This document shows, piece after piece, positions 34,017 to 42,539 of a DNA stretch of 64,000 bases (the stretch's first letter is position 1; every line of letters starts with the position of its first letter). This DNA comes from JAAYOS01 sp050950785 (lineage in GTDB: Bacteria; Bacillota; Clostridia; Oscillospirales; JAAYOS01): assembly GCA_050950785.1 (NCBI GenBank), contig JBMNIG010000013.1:62001-126000 (forward strand), written 5' to 3'. The translations under genes were made by a program, and so were the position numbers. The notes under the pieces are model-generated. The model was given only the letters and a program-made list of their open reading frames with translations, was not told the DNA's origin and made no database searches.

Positions 34017-34844
34017 ATGGCACCTCTAGAATACACTATCCCCACTCCTACAATAGTAGCCATGATCGCCACTATTGTCGTTCTTTTGGCTTTTACTGTA
34101 GTTATTTCTATTCTGTTTATGCGTAAATATACAATGAACCTCTCATCGATCATCTTGGGTTTTTTGTTGTATATAATTTTTGACAAAATCCTTCTGAGTC
34201 TCTTTGACTCCTTTTTACTTGGTGAGACATCTCTTACGCTAAGGAATCTTATATACTCCACCGATTGGAGCTATACTCTATACTTCGCATTCATCAACGC
34301 TCTGTTTTACACTGCCGGCTTTAATGTTATCCTTCGGGTTGCGATGAATTCGGATACCGGCGTTGGTACAGGCATTGCAGTGGGCCTTGGTACAGGTGCA
34401 TCATATGTCATTTTAGGAGTTGTTCATCCATTTATAAATAATGTAATAGCCGCCTTTGAAATAAACAGGATTGGAGCATCAGCTTTTTTAGCGCAAGCTG
34501 AGGAGGCAAACAAGCAGGCTATGATCGATGCTATACAAGCACTCCAAACTTCGTCTGCTTCTAGTTTTCTGCTATCGGGTTATGAAAAACTGATGATGTT
34601 TGTCATTCTGCTCTCTGCTGCAACTATATTGTATCTGGCAGTAACATACCGCTCACCTTTTTGGAACCTATATATTGTTATGGGTATGATGATCGCTATT
34701 TTCGTTCCACCTGCACTTTTCTCAGTGGGGACCATTACAAGCCCTCTGTTTTTACAAGTACTGATGACACTTGGCGCTGCATGCTTTGCCGCGATGGCTA
34801 TACATCATGTAAAAAAACACGGTGCAAACCCACTGCGACATTGA
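34017..34844 (+). CDS. YhfC-like intramembrane metalloprotease family protein
   Basis: A 275-residue polytopic membrane protein with about eight hydrophobic helices. The conserved region of YhfC (DUF2324) is represented by FINALFYTAGFNVILR and GTGIAVGLGTGASYVILGVV. The family is grouped with CPBP-like intramembrane peptidases, but clear E-E-x2-R or H-x3-D zinc motifs are not obvious to me here, so activity is uncertain. ATG 34017 is chosen, 9 nt after AGGTGG; a TTG at 34011 is too close to it. It sits between purD and dusB, probably in one operon. Confidence 0.7.
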   Translation: MAPLEYTIPTPTIVAMIATIVVLLAFTVVISILFMRKYTMNLSSIILGFLLYIIFDKILLSLFDSFLLGETSLTLRNLIYSTDWSYTLYFAFINALFYTAGFNVILRVAMNSDTGVGTGIAVGLGTGASYVILGVVHPFINNVIAAFEINRIGASAFLAQAEEANKQAMIDAIQALQTSSASSFLLSGYEKLMMFVILLSAATILYLAVTYRSPFWNLYIVMGMMIAIFVPPALFSVGTITSPLFLQVLMTLGAACFAAMAIHHVKKHGANPLRH

Positions 34845-34869
34845 TCGACTTTGGAAGGCAGGTATCTCT

Positions 34870-35835
34870 TTGTTAAATAATCCGCTTGAAGGCGTCAAAA
34901 TAGCTTTAGCCCCAATGGCAGGAGTCACCGATCTTGCATTTAGAACGATTTGCCGCGAGAAAGGCGCTGAGCTCACTTATACCGAAATGGTAAGCTCCAA
35001 GGGGCTTTTCTATAACGATGTAAAATCACGTTCCTTATTACGAATAGGGGACAATGAACACCCGTGCTGCGCACAGATATTTGGATCAGAACCTGAAACT
35101 ATGGCAAAAGCCGCTGTTATGGCAGCCGAAATATCGGGCGCAGATATGATCGATATAAATATGGGATGCCCAACTCCGAAAATCGTATCGAATGGAGATG
35201 GATCAGCCCTTATGCGCAATCCCGAGCTTGCTGCAAGAATAATTTCTGCAGTGGTGGATGCAAGCCCCGTTCCGGTTACCATCAAAATTAGAAAGGGTTG
35301 GGACAAGGGTTCTGTAAATTGCGTAGAATTTGCCAAGATGGCTGAGCAATGTGGTGCTTATGCAATCTGCATCCACGGCCGTACCCGTACTCAGCTATAC
35401 TCAGGGAGAGCTGACTGGGACGCCATTCGAGATGTTAAGCGCGCAGTCTCTATACCTGTAATAGCAAACGGTGATGTCTTTTCGGAAGAAGATGCTGTAA
35501 GGATTTTGAAATATACCAATGCTGACTTGGTTATGATTGGCAGAGGAGCCTTTGGAAACCCTTGGATTTTTGAAAGGACTGCAGCACTTTTAAATGGTCT
35601 CCAACCACCAGATCCCCCAACAATAGATGACATCTGCGATATAGCAATGTACCAGTTTGAGATCATGATGGAACACAAGGGAGAACACGTCGCCTGCCTG
35701 GAGATGCGAAAGCACTACGCATGGTATCTTAGAGGGATACCTTATGCAAGTTATTACAAAGAAAAAATCACTAAAGTTTCTACTAAAGATGAACTGCTTG
35801 CCGTGACCAAGGGAATACGCCGTGATTTGAGGTAG
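34870..35835 (+). CDS. dusB: tRNA-dihydrouridine synthase
   Basis: This protein of 321 residues is a flavin TIM-barrel Dus enzyme. IALAPMAGVTDLAFR is at the N-terminus, and DINMGCPTPKIVSNGDGSALM includes the catalytic Cys. Further landmarks are AICIHGRTRTQLYSGRADW and LVMIGRGAFGNPWIF. It reduces specific uridines in the D-loop of tRNA. TTG 34870 is the best start: GGCAGG lies 7 nt before it, and the position clears the preceding gene; an in-frame ATG at 34822 would overlap that gene and lacks a site. It is probably cotranscribed with the sigma factor gene 45 nt downstream. Confidence 0.94.
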   Translation: MLNNPLEGVKIALAPMAGVTDLAFRTICREKGAELTYTEMVSSKGLFYNDVKSRSLLRIGDNEHPCCAQIFGSEPETMAKAAVMAAEISGADMIDINMGCPTPKIVSNGDGSALMRNPELAARIISAVVDASPVPVTIKIRKGWDKGSVNCVEFAKMAEQCGAYAICIHGRTRTQLYSGRADWDAIRDVKRAVSIPVIANGDVFSEEDAVRILKYTNADLVMIGRGAFGNPWIFERTAALLNGLQPPDPPTIDDICDIAMYQFEIMMEHKGEHVACLEMRKHYAWYLRGIPYASYYKEKITKVSTKDELLAVTKGIRRDLR

Positions 35836-35880
35836 GGCAACCTAAAGCAGTTTCTCCGAAGCGCGAAAGGAGCACCGCAT

Positions 35881-36492
35881 ATGTACGATGAAAACAAGCT
35901 GGTGCAGCTGGCCGCGAAGGGCGATGACCGAGCTTTTGAAGAGCTGGTTGCGCTCTATGAAAAGCGTGTATATACAATGGCACTACGCATGACCGGCAAT
36001 CAAGACGATGCATGCGACATATCGCAGGAGGCCTTTATCCGCATGTACCGTTCACTAAAAGGATTTAAAGGTGATGCAAAATTTTCTACCTGGGTATACC
36101 GGATAGTTTCAAACCTATGTATTGATTTCAACAGAAAAGCAAAACGCATAAAGCAGGTACCGCTGGAAAGCACCGACGAGGATGAGCCTTTTACCATCAC
36201 TATATCGGACGACCGCTTTGACCCTGAACGAAATCTTGAGCGTTCTGAAATAGTACGTGCTATAAACCGTGCACTTGACACACTTTCAGAAGAGCACAAA
36301 GAGATTTTTATTCTGCGTGAGCTCAATGGGCTAAGCTACGCTGAAATCGCTGAAGTTATGATGATTGAGGAAGGAACGGTGAAATCCCGTCTGTTCAGGG
36401 CGCGTGAAAAAATGCGTACTGCTCTTCTGGCTGGTGGGAACATCCCGGGCATCCGTTCGTCTAATATGACGAAGGGCGGTGATCAGGGTTGA
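35881..36492 (+). CDS. ECF-type RNA polymerase sigma factor
   Basis: The 203-residue protein has sigma region 2 (DDACDISQEAFIRMYRSLKGF and FSTWVYRIVSNLCIDFNRK, about residues 15-95) and region 4 (LDTLSEEHKEIFILRELNGL then YAEIAEVMMIEEGTVKSRL, about 135-185). It lacks regions 1 and 3, like SigW/RpoE. The stop codon overlaps the start of the anti-sigma gene by 4 nt (TTGA), so the two are translated together. It should redirect transcription in response to an envelope signal. The ATG follows GAAAGGAG. Confidence 0.94.
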   Translation: MYDENKLVQLAAKGDDRAFEELVALYEKRVYTMALRMTGNQDDACDISQEAFIRMYRSLKGFKGDAKFSTWVYRIVSNLCIDFNRKAKRIKQVPLESTDEDEPFTITISDDRFDPERNLERSEIVRAINRALDTLSEEHKEIFILRELNGLSYAEIAEVMMIEEGTVKSRLFRAREKMRTALLAGGNIPGIRSSNMTKGGDQG

Positions 36493-37517
36493 AAAATCAC
36501 GAATATTACTTTGAACTAGTCAGCCTAAAAATTGATAATATGCTCACTGCCGAACAGGAAGCTGAACTGGAAGATCATCTACCCTATTGTTCTGAGTGCA
36601 GAGATAGACTTGTTATGTATAGTACCATTCGCGAGATGGCAGAGGACCTTTTGGCTGAGCCACCGGCAAGTCTTGTAAGTGGCGTTATGAACAAGGTAGA
36701 GCTGGAAAAGAAGGAACGCATGCCAAAACAGCGTTTTGTATCAAGAATCCTCACATTTGCCGGTGCAGCTGCTGCGGTAGCTCTTCTGCTCTACACAGGA
36801 GTCTCTGAGGGCTTACTAATTGGCGGAGTAACTTCAAAAGATTCGGCAACCATGCAGTTTTCAGAAACTTCAATGGCTGATGAGGATCTGTATGGAGAAA
36901 GAGAAGGGCCGATGTCTATAACAGCGGAAGCTGTAACTGAGGCTCCCGTGGCTACAGACGATTCATCCGCAATGGCCGCACCTTCTAATAAAACTTACTT
37001 AGATGGAGCTGATGCATCTGTAAAGTCCGGCAATGGACGCTCGTTATATTATGGTAACGATATGCCCAAGGCAGGGAGCAACCTCTTTGATCCGGCCACT
37101 GCCAAAGTAGGCGACGAAGTTGCAGGTTTTAAGATAACTGAAGTCGAGACTGAATACGACGAGAACACTCGAGACGCACGAGTAGTCTTTGATGGTGAAG
37201 TGACACTTTCCGGAACACTTTATTATGATAACAATGAGGAAGGCTACTGGGGCAGATTCATCTACTTTTATATCGACGACGACTGTGCCGGATTTCTCCC
37301 ATATCCCGTCGGCGATGACCGGCAAATTTGGTTTGGAGTCGAAAACTATGATGGGGCTGTTGAGATGCTAGATATACAGCCCGAAGATGAAGGCAAAACC
37401 ATAGAGTATCAAGCGGTTATAGTTATTGACAGCTATACCGTAGTTCTGGGATCGAGTGAGGGGTGCAACTTTGCCTCCTTAAAGAGTATTTTGACCCTTA
37501 ACCGCATAGCCGAATAG
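36489..37517 (+). CDS. Membrane anti-sigma factor with zinc-finger domain
   Basis: The 342-residue protein has an N-terminal cytoplasmic zf-HC2 anti-sigma domain with HLPYCSECRDR (H-x3-C-x2-C near residue 30). One membrane helix lies at about 78-103, and an extracytoplasmic domain of about 240 residues, rich in acidic residues and Tyr, follows. The outer part resembles no sensor I can name. It presumably sequesters the ECF sigma factor encoded just before it. The start is TTG 36489 overlapping the sigma stop codon. A terminator follows. Confidence 0.88.
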   Translation: MKNHEYYFELVSLKIDNMLTAEQEAELEDHLPYCSECRDRLVMYSTIREMAEDLLAEPPASLVSGVMNKVELEKKERMPKQRFVSRILTFAGAAAAVALLLYTGVSEGLLIGGVTSKDSATMQFSETSMADEDLYGEREGPMSITAEAVTEAPVATDDSSAMAAPSNKTYLDGADASVKSGNGRSLYYGNDMPKAGSNLFDPATAKVGDEVAGFKITEVETEYDENTRDARVVFDGEVTLSGTLYYDNNEEGYWGRFIYFYIDDDCAGFLPYPVGDDRQIWFGVENYDGAVEMLDIQPEDEGKTIEYQAVIVIDSYTVVLGSSEGCNFASLKSILTLNRIAE

Positions 37518-37568
37518 ATTTTACTTAGTAACATAATAAATTACAGAATAATATAAAGCAGACAAAAA

Positions 37569-37619
37569 GCCGTTTCTCTTAGGACTGAAAGTTCACAGCA
37601 GAGACGGCCTTTATTTTTT
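37569..37619 (+). terminator. Rho-independent terminator of the sigma/anti-sigma operon
   Basis: GCCGTTTCT (37569-37577) pairs with AGAGACGGC (37600-37608, one G-T), and the right arm runs into CTTTATTTTTT. Confidence 0.75.
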
Positions 37620-37633
37620 CAAATATCAAAATT

Positions 37634-37900
37634 TTAGAGGGATGTCAAGATCCATGCGATAGCTGTCAAAGCTGCTCCAACGACAGCAAAAACAGGCGCC
37701 GGCAGAGCGGACAAACCGCGACGTTTTTTTCCTCCGCCTTTCATATAAACCTCTGCAATACGGCAAGCCTCGCGTAAAATATCGTCAGCCGAACAGCCGG
37801 TCTGTGCTGCATCGCCGCGAACTATAAAGATTGCCTCCTCAAACAGCCCCTTATCCGCAGGCCGTATTACAACTACCCTCTTGTTGATGCCCTTGACCAA
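37634..37900 (-). CDS. Small hypothetical membrane-anchored protein
   Basis: This 88-residue protein has a soluble N-terminal part (INKRVVVIRPADKGLFEEAI, then an R-G-D element and ADDILREACRIAEVY). A Gly/Lys-rich linker (GGGKKRRG) and one C-terminal membrane helix (about residues 68-87) follow, making it a tail-anchored layout. I do not recognise the family. The start TTG 37900 is supported by GGAGG 8 nt upstream. It lies downstream of spoIIE on the same strand, 147 nt away, so a sporulation link is possible but unproven. Confidence 0.7.
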   Translation of the reverse strand: MVKGINKRVVVIRPADKGLFEEAIFIVRGDAAQTGCSADDILREACRIAEVYMKGGGKKRRGLSALPAPVFAVVGAALTAIAWILTSL

Positions 37901-38047
37901 ATCGGCGCCTCCTTCCCGGTTATGCTTTTCTTGGTTATATTTCCCTCAGAAGACACCTTTTATACGCTTTATTTTATATTGAAACATCTTAAGGCAAATA
38001 AAGTGAGTTATTTGCTGAAGTCTGTGTAATTTATGCTGATAAGACCA

Positions 38048-40420
38048 TTAAGTATTTTTCTTTATTATTTCTATAACAGCTACGGTAGCATCGTCAATGC
38101 TATTGCTCAATGTTGCCGATTCTGTTGAAATTTTCACCGCCAGCTTTTTAGGCGTAGCACCTTCGTATGCTCTCAGCTCTTTTCTTAGCCAATTGTCGTT
38201 TTCAGGCAAATATGCACCATCGGACATGAGAACAAGCACCTCACCACCGCTCAAAGACTGGGTAGCCACATCAGCTACCGTTGGAAGAAGTCCGGATCCC
38301 GGTGGAAACACTTTTCCCGAAACTACGCGAACCTTATCCCCCTCCTTTATATAGGTAGGTGCGGCACCACACTTGAAAATTCGCATAGATCCGGTAAAAA
38401 GGTCGATCTCCAACAGGTCGAGTGTGGCAAATCCCCCCTCATCTATATTACGAAGCATCAATGCTGAATTTATCGTCCGAAGAGCGCTTTCAGTTTCGAT
38501 TCCCGCTCGTATAAACCGCTCCAACAGGCGCACGACTGATGCGCTTTCAATAGCTGCTTCCCTTCCGCTCCCCATACCATCGGATAATATTACGTAGACC
38601 ACACCATCTTCGGTCTTAAAATATGTTCCCGTATCCCCACTCATACTGCTGTTTTTTCTCTTGCGGGATGCAACCCCGATTTTTATACCGAAGGTCTCAT
38701 ATTCTCTGATGCGAATTCTGTCCCCCGATATGTCGCTTATATATTCCGGCTCCCCCGGTCTTATACGGAGTATCCTTCCCACTTCTTCCGCGAATCGATC
38801 AAGCCTTGCATTGACCGGTGCCAAATTTGCCGCCTCAACGTCAACATGCAACCGCCCGGCTCCGTTTCTCCAAACCGTTACAGATGGGTCGTCCACATCG
38901 TATAGCAAACGTTCGATCTTTACACCTGCTTCCATATCCTCCACAATGCCGCAGGCCACCTCCTCTGCCACACCCTTTAATATGGATGCTACTTCGGAGT
39001 ATTGGCCAAGTACTATACCCCTGTTGAGATTTATACGGTTTCTATACCTGCGCAACGACAGGTACGACTTCATCTCATGATTTATTGCCTCGATCAACTG
39101 CTCAGTTCGAAGACATCTCGATTCGAAATGTGACGGCAGATCTATTGAGGATATCCTTCCCTTTCTCATAAGCATGGGTGTCAGGTCGTTCATAACGTTA
39201 AAGGTATAAATGCAATCGCGTTCCCAGCAGAGACCTTTAAGGGCACAGGTACGGCAAACCTTCTCTGCCGCTTTATCAAACACCTTTGCAATATCCTGAC
39301 CATTTTTCTTGATGGAATGATCAATACTGCCTTTGATTGCCTCATGAAGCTCATTAAACGCTGAAGACGCACCGCTTATGCGCTGCCTGAGAATTGAATT
39401 CATCTGGCTTGTTCGCACCCGCCCTCGAATACGCGGGTCAAACAGATACTTCAGGTCGGGCAACCACCGCTCAGGTATGAGCATGAAGATAACTGAGGCC
39501 ATAAAGGTTTCATAAAGTGAGGATATATTGATTCCACCGGAACTGCAAATAATCGCAATAACAGCATGTGTCAGTATAAACGCTGCTGTAAGCGCAAGCT
39601 TTCCCGCCTTTGAAAACACACCTGCGATCAGTGCCGAAAATCCGTATGCCATACTGAAAAACCCCGCACCACCGGCAACATCAAAGGCAATCCCCATAGA
39701 AACACCGGTTGCGCTGCCCATACCAAATCCACCATTAAGGGTCGCAAATAAAACCACGACGATTGCTATCACTTTCCCTGCTGATATCTGCGCCAACAAC
39801 CTGACATTTGACAGTGCGATAAGCGCAGTGGTTATAAGCACGAAAAAGGAAACAGCCTTGACTGTCGAGGTTTCAAGCTCCTTTGACTTGGATTTGCCAA
39901 ATTGAGATTCCGATGGTGTCAGAGCCTCCCTATACAAATATGCTGAAGCGAATACAAAGACGATCTCCGATATGTATAGTACAACATCGTCAAACACAAA
40001 GCCTCGCTCCGCAACGAACACAAAGCCTACGAAAGCAGTGGAACATGCAGCTACAACAGATGGAAAGAATCTACCACCGGCTAAAGGTAAATTCCTCAAT
40101 ATGTATATTCCGGCATATGTCAGTACAGTTCCTGCCACATACTTAAGACTATCTGCCATTTTCCATAATGAAGCGTACCCTAAAATCGCACCTAGTGCAC
40201 TGAACGCTCCCGCAAGTGAGCTTCCACAGGCAGCCACGATCCCAATACCAAAGGGTGAGTACTCTTTGAAAATCACCGCCTGTGACAACACAAATCCCAT
40301 GATTGCGCACAGCAGGCACTCAGCCGCTGTTCGGACTTTTGGCCTTGAGGTAATCGAACTCAATAGGTTGGAAAAAAATTTCTCTGCCTTCTCTGTAAAT
40401 GCTGCATATCTACCGCCCAT
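38048..40420 (-). CDS. spoIIE: Stage II sporulation protein E, PP2C-type phosphatase
   Basis: The 790-residue protein has about ten N-terminal membrane helices (residues 40-320). A middle region follows with a Cys cluster (VCRTCALKGLCWERDC near 405). The C-terminal PP2C domain keeps its metal-binding motifs (VILSDGMGSGREA, LVLMSDGAYLPEND). SpoIIE dephosphorylates SpoIIAA and so activates sigma-F in the forespore; it also marks the polar septum. Length is near the Bacillus protein (827). The ATG has GGGAGGGAG upstream. Confidence 0.96.
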   Translation of the reverse strand: MGGRYAAFTEKAEKFFSNLLSSITSRPKVRTAAECLLCAIMGFVLSQAVIFKEYSPFGIGIVAACGSSLAGAFSALGAILGYASLWKMADSLKYVAGTVLTYAGIYILRNLPLAGGRFFPSVVAACSTAFVGFVFVAERGFVFDDVVLYISEIVFVFASAYLYREALTPSESQFGKSKSKELETSTVKAVSFFVLITTALIALSNVRLLAQISAGKVIAIVVVLFATLNGGFGMGSATGVSMGIAFDVAGGAGFFSMAYGFSALIAGVFSKAGKLALTAAFILTHAVIAIICSSGGINISSLYETFMASVIFMLIPERWLPDLKYLFDPRIRGRVRTSQMNSILRQRISGASSAFNELHEAIKGSIDHSIKKNGQDIAKVFDKAAEKVCRTCALKGLCWERDCIYTFNVMNDLTPMLMRKGRISSIDLPSHFESRCLRTEQLIEAINHEMKSYLSLRRYRNRINLNRGIVLGQYSEVASILKGVAEEVACGIVEDMEAGVKIERLLYDVDDPSVTVWRNGAGRLHVDVEAANLAPVNARLDRFAEEVGRILRIRPGEPEYISDISGDRIRIREYETFGIKIGVASRKRKNSSMSGDTGTYFKTEDGVVYVILSDGMGSGREAAIESASVVRLLERFIRAGIETESALRTINSALMLRNIDEGGFATLDLLEIDLFTGSMRIFKCGAAPTYIKEGDKVRVVSGKVFPPGSGLLPTVADVATQSLSGGEVLVLMSDGAYLPENDNWLRKELRAYEGATPKKLAVKISTESATLSNSIDDATVAVIEIIKKNT

Positions 40421-40460
40421 GTTCTCCCTCCCGGATCAGCCTATTTTTGACCGTAGCAGC

Positions 40461-40466
40461 ATTATA
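40461..40466 (-). promoter_or_regulatory. Possible -10 element of spoIIE
   Basis: A perfect TATAAT on the minus strand would start transcription about 33 nt before the ATG. There is no good -35 hexamer at 17 nt. In Bacillus, spoIIE has an atypical sigma-A promoter activated by Spo0A, and a TTTCCGAC-like stretch near 40489-40496 is only a weak match to a 0A box. Confidence 0.35.
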
Positions 40467-40519
40467 CAGCTTGTCCGGGATGAAAAACGTCGGAAAAGAC
40501 ATGGTTGATTCAAATATAT

Positions 40520-40549
40520 TTGACGTTATTTTATAGTAGGTGTTATAAT
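40520..40549 (+). promoter_or_regulatory. Sigma-A promoter of the CYTH gene
   Basis: TTGACG (40520-40525), 18 nt, TATAAT (40544-40549). An inverted repeat AATGGG-gaaaaa-CCCATT (40547-40564) spans the start point. Confidence 0.65.
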
Positions 40550-40589
40550 GGGGAAAAACCCATTATTATATATTACCGGAGGACGTGCC

Positions 40590-41213
40590 ATGCCGACGGA
40601 ACTAGAGATGAAACTGCAAATTCCGGATGACTCTACAGCGGAAAAAATTTTCGCCGACGAGATGGTGACAGACCATCTGTCAAGCGAAATAAAATCAACG
40701 CAGATGAAATCATTTTATTACGATACCCCCACAAACACCCTGTCTAAGCTTCGCTGGTCACTTCGCCTGCGCAATGAAGGGGATATTAGTGTCCTTTCAT
40801 TGAAAACATCCTCAGTCGGTGTTTCAGGTGATCTTTTTTCCCGAAACGAGTGGCAGTGTCTAAGCAACTCTGTTGAATCAGGAATAGAAAACCTTGTCGA
40901 ACAAGGTGCACCCAGAGAAATTCTCGACATCGTCTCCCAGTCAAGCTTAGTTGAACGCTGTCATATCGAGTTTGTTCGGCGTTCCGCTACTCTTAAACTA
41001 CCCGACGGTGTACTGGTGGAGCTTGCGATAGACAAAGGCACCATTTTCGCCGGTGAAAAAAGAGCTCCTCTATATGAACTTGAGCTTGAGCTTTTGTTCG
41101 GTGATCCGGATGCTCTGCTACCGCTTTCTGAGCAGTTTAAGAACAAGTACCGGTTAGAAAAAGATATCTTAAGTAAATATGAAAAGGCGCTTCGCTTGAT
41201 AAGGAGCCGTTGA
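40590..41213 (+). CDS. CYTH-domain protein (possible triphosphatase)
   Basis: The 207-residue protein begins PTELEMKLQI, carrying the E-x-E-x-K signature of the CYTH tunnel fold. It continues with basic and acidic beta-strand elements (YYDTPTNTLSKLRWSLRLRNEG, VLVELAIDKGTIFAG, YELELELLFGD). Members hydrolyse inorganic triphosphate or thiamine triphosphate or act as adenylate cyclases; the bacterial single-domain type is usually a triphosphatase. I chose ATG 40590 behind GGAGG; an in-frame ATG at 40548 lies at the transcription start. It abuts the convergent XRE gene with no spacer. Confidence 0.85.
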   Translation: MPTELEMKLQIPDDSTAEKIFADEMVTDHLSSEIKSTQMKSFYYDTPTNTLSKLRWSLRLRNEGDISVLSLKTSSVGVSGDLFSRNEWQCLSNSVESGIENLVEQGAPREILDIVSQSSLVERCHIEFVRRSATLKLPDGVLVELAIDKGTIFAGEKRAPLYELELELLFGDPDALLPLSEQFKNKYRLEKDILSKYEKALRLIRSR

Positions 41214-41438
41214 TCACCTGTGGTCTCTTGCTTCCCGAAGCTCAATGTGGAGCTCCTTGCCCAGGCTTTTTGCCACTTTGTTAAGGAAATCCACAGACGG
41301 ATTATAGTGGCGGCTCTCGAGTCTGCTAATGTTGCTTTGTTGCGTTCCTAACCTACGGGCAAGCTCATTTTGTGTAAGGCCCTGTAGCTTTCTTTCTCTG
41401 ACTATGCCTGCGATTATTTCATTTTTTGGATTTCTCAT
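41214..41438 (-). CDS. XRE-family HTH regulator, antitoxin-like
   Basis: A 74-residue protein with a single helix-turn-helix (LTQNELARRLGTQQSNISRLE). The C-terminal element NKVAKSLGKELHIELRE is typical of HigA-type antitoxins. The matching RelE/HigB toxin is not found on either side: the downstream neighbour is the CYTH gene and the 222 nt upstream hold no longer frame. It may be an orphan antitoxin or a small autonomous repressor. The ATG has AAAGGAG 7 nt upstream. Stop codons of this gene and the CYTH gene are directly adjacent. Confidence 0.85.
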   Translation of the reverse strand: MRNPKNEIIAGIVRERKLQGLTQNELARRLGTQQSNISRLESRHYNPSVDFLNKVAKSLGKELHIELREARDHR

Positions 41439-41488
41439 ATTTGTCTCCTTTCATTTCAAAGCTTGATTAGAGATATCATATTTTATAA

Positions 41489-41535
41489 TTCCATTCACTG
41501 ACACTCCTTGGTCGGTAGAATGGAGTTATTTTTTT
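41489..41535 (+). terminator. Weak terminator-like hairpin, plus strand
   Basis: CCATTC (41491-41496) pairs with GAATGG (41518-41523), alternatively ACTCC with GGAGT, and TTATTTTTTT follows. It would stop plus-strand transcripts from the CYTH gene that pass through the XRE gene. Confidence 0.35.
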
Positions 41536-41633
41536 GTCCAACTTGCTATTGATCCTGCTTGCTAATAGAGTTGTTTTACAATAGTCGATTGCTAACTTGT
41601 GGCTTTCTTGTGAATTTGATTAAAAGCGAGTTG

Positions 41634-41660
41634 TGTGACGTATATTGGCGTACTGTCACA
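41634..41660 (-). terminator. Hairpin directly after the kinase stop codon
   Basis: TGTGAC (41634-41639) pairs with GTCACA (41655-41660), extended by GTA/TAC. It begins at the nucleotide after the last gene of the Tad-signalling operon. Only a short T-run follows (CTTTTA, about 10 nt away), so termination strength is uncertain. Confidence 0.4.
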
Positions 41661-42539
41661 TCATGAAAGCACTTGATCGGTATAAACGACAGTAATGTCG
41701 GTTTCTATTACATAGCGGTTATTAAGTTGTCGAATGTTCTCTTTATATATAGAGCTTATGTATTGGAAGCCTTCCCTCAATGCTAGTAGATCCTCCATCA
41801 GAGCGTCACAATTTGGGTATCTCTTTTCTGCAATTAAATTCGTGCATTTCTGAACAATACGCGAAAACTCATTAGGTATATGCTGCGCCCATCGGGTTAC
41901 AGGGTATCTCATATATGGGGGTTTAGAGGGATCACGGTTCGTTGCTAAATGATATATCGTAGCACCAAGACCATAAATGTCGGTTCGGGGATCGGTCTGT
42001 CCGTATCCGCCATATTGCTCAGGTGCGGCATACCCTCTGGTACCCAGCAAAACGGTATCTTCGATCTCTCCCGGCCTGTATTCCCGGGCTGCTCCAAAGT
42101 CTATCAGCTTTAGATCTCCGCCAGGCTGGAGTATAACATTCGAAGGCTTGAGATCCCTATAAATAATAGGTGGGTTTTGGGTGTGAAGAAATGAGAGGAT
42201 CACGCACAACTGCATCATCCAGTTGAGGAGGGATACATATGGCTGAGCTCCGCATCTAAAAAGTACATCCTGAAGAGAGCAACCGGAGACATACTCCATA
42301 AGGATCAGCGTTCTGTCCCTCTCATGGATAATTCCATCGACTCTTGGGAGGCCTGAGTGGCTGAGTTTTTTCAGATAGCCTGTACCTGCTTCACCGGCTG
42401 TTCGCCGAGTCTCCTTGAGTGCCTTCCTCTCTCCGGAAATCACATCTACAACTAAGAACACCCTACTCATCCCGCCCCGGCCTATCTGCTCGATGATTTT
42501 GTATCGATCCCATAGAACAATACCGGGTTCAAGCATCAT
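41661..42539 (-). CDS. Serine/threonine protein kinase, cytosolic
   Basis: This protein of 292 residues is a complete Hanks-type kinase. The glycine loop is IGRGGMSRVFLV, and the ATP-binding lysine is K42 in KALKE. The catalytic loop is YRDLKPSN with Asp129 (Tyr for the usual His), the DFG motif is at 147-149, and GTRGYAAPEQYGG is the activation segment. No membrane helix or PASTA domain is present, unlike PrkC, so it acts inside the cell. I place the start at ATG 42539 after AGGCAGG; a GTG at 42545 is also possible. It is the last gene of the Tad operon and overlaps the PP2C-like gene by 11 nt. Confidence 0.92.
   Translation of the reverse strand: MMLEPGIVLWDRYKIIEQIGRGGMSRVFLVVDVISGERKALKETRRTAGEAGTGYLKKLSHSGLPRVDGIIHERDRTLILMEYVSGCSLQDVLFRCGAQPYVSLLNWMMQLCVILSFLHTQNPPIIYRDLKPSNVILQPGGDLKLIDFGAAREYRPGEIEDTVLLGTRGYAAPEQYGGYGQTDPRTDIYGLGATIYHLATNRDPSKPPYMRYPVTRWAQHIPNEFSRIVQKCTNLIAEKRYPNCDALMEDLLALREGFQYISSIYKENIRQLNNRYVIETDITVVYTDQVLS

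Noticed and set aside
40485..40505. Spo0A box at the spoIIE promoter
   Set aside because: The best stretch carries an extra base compared with the TGNCGAA consensus, so I do not call it as a site.
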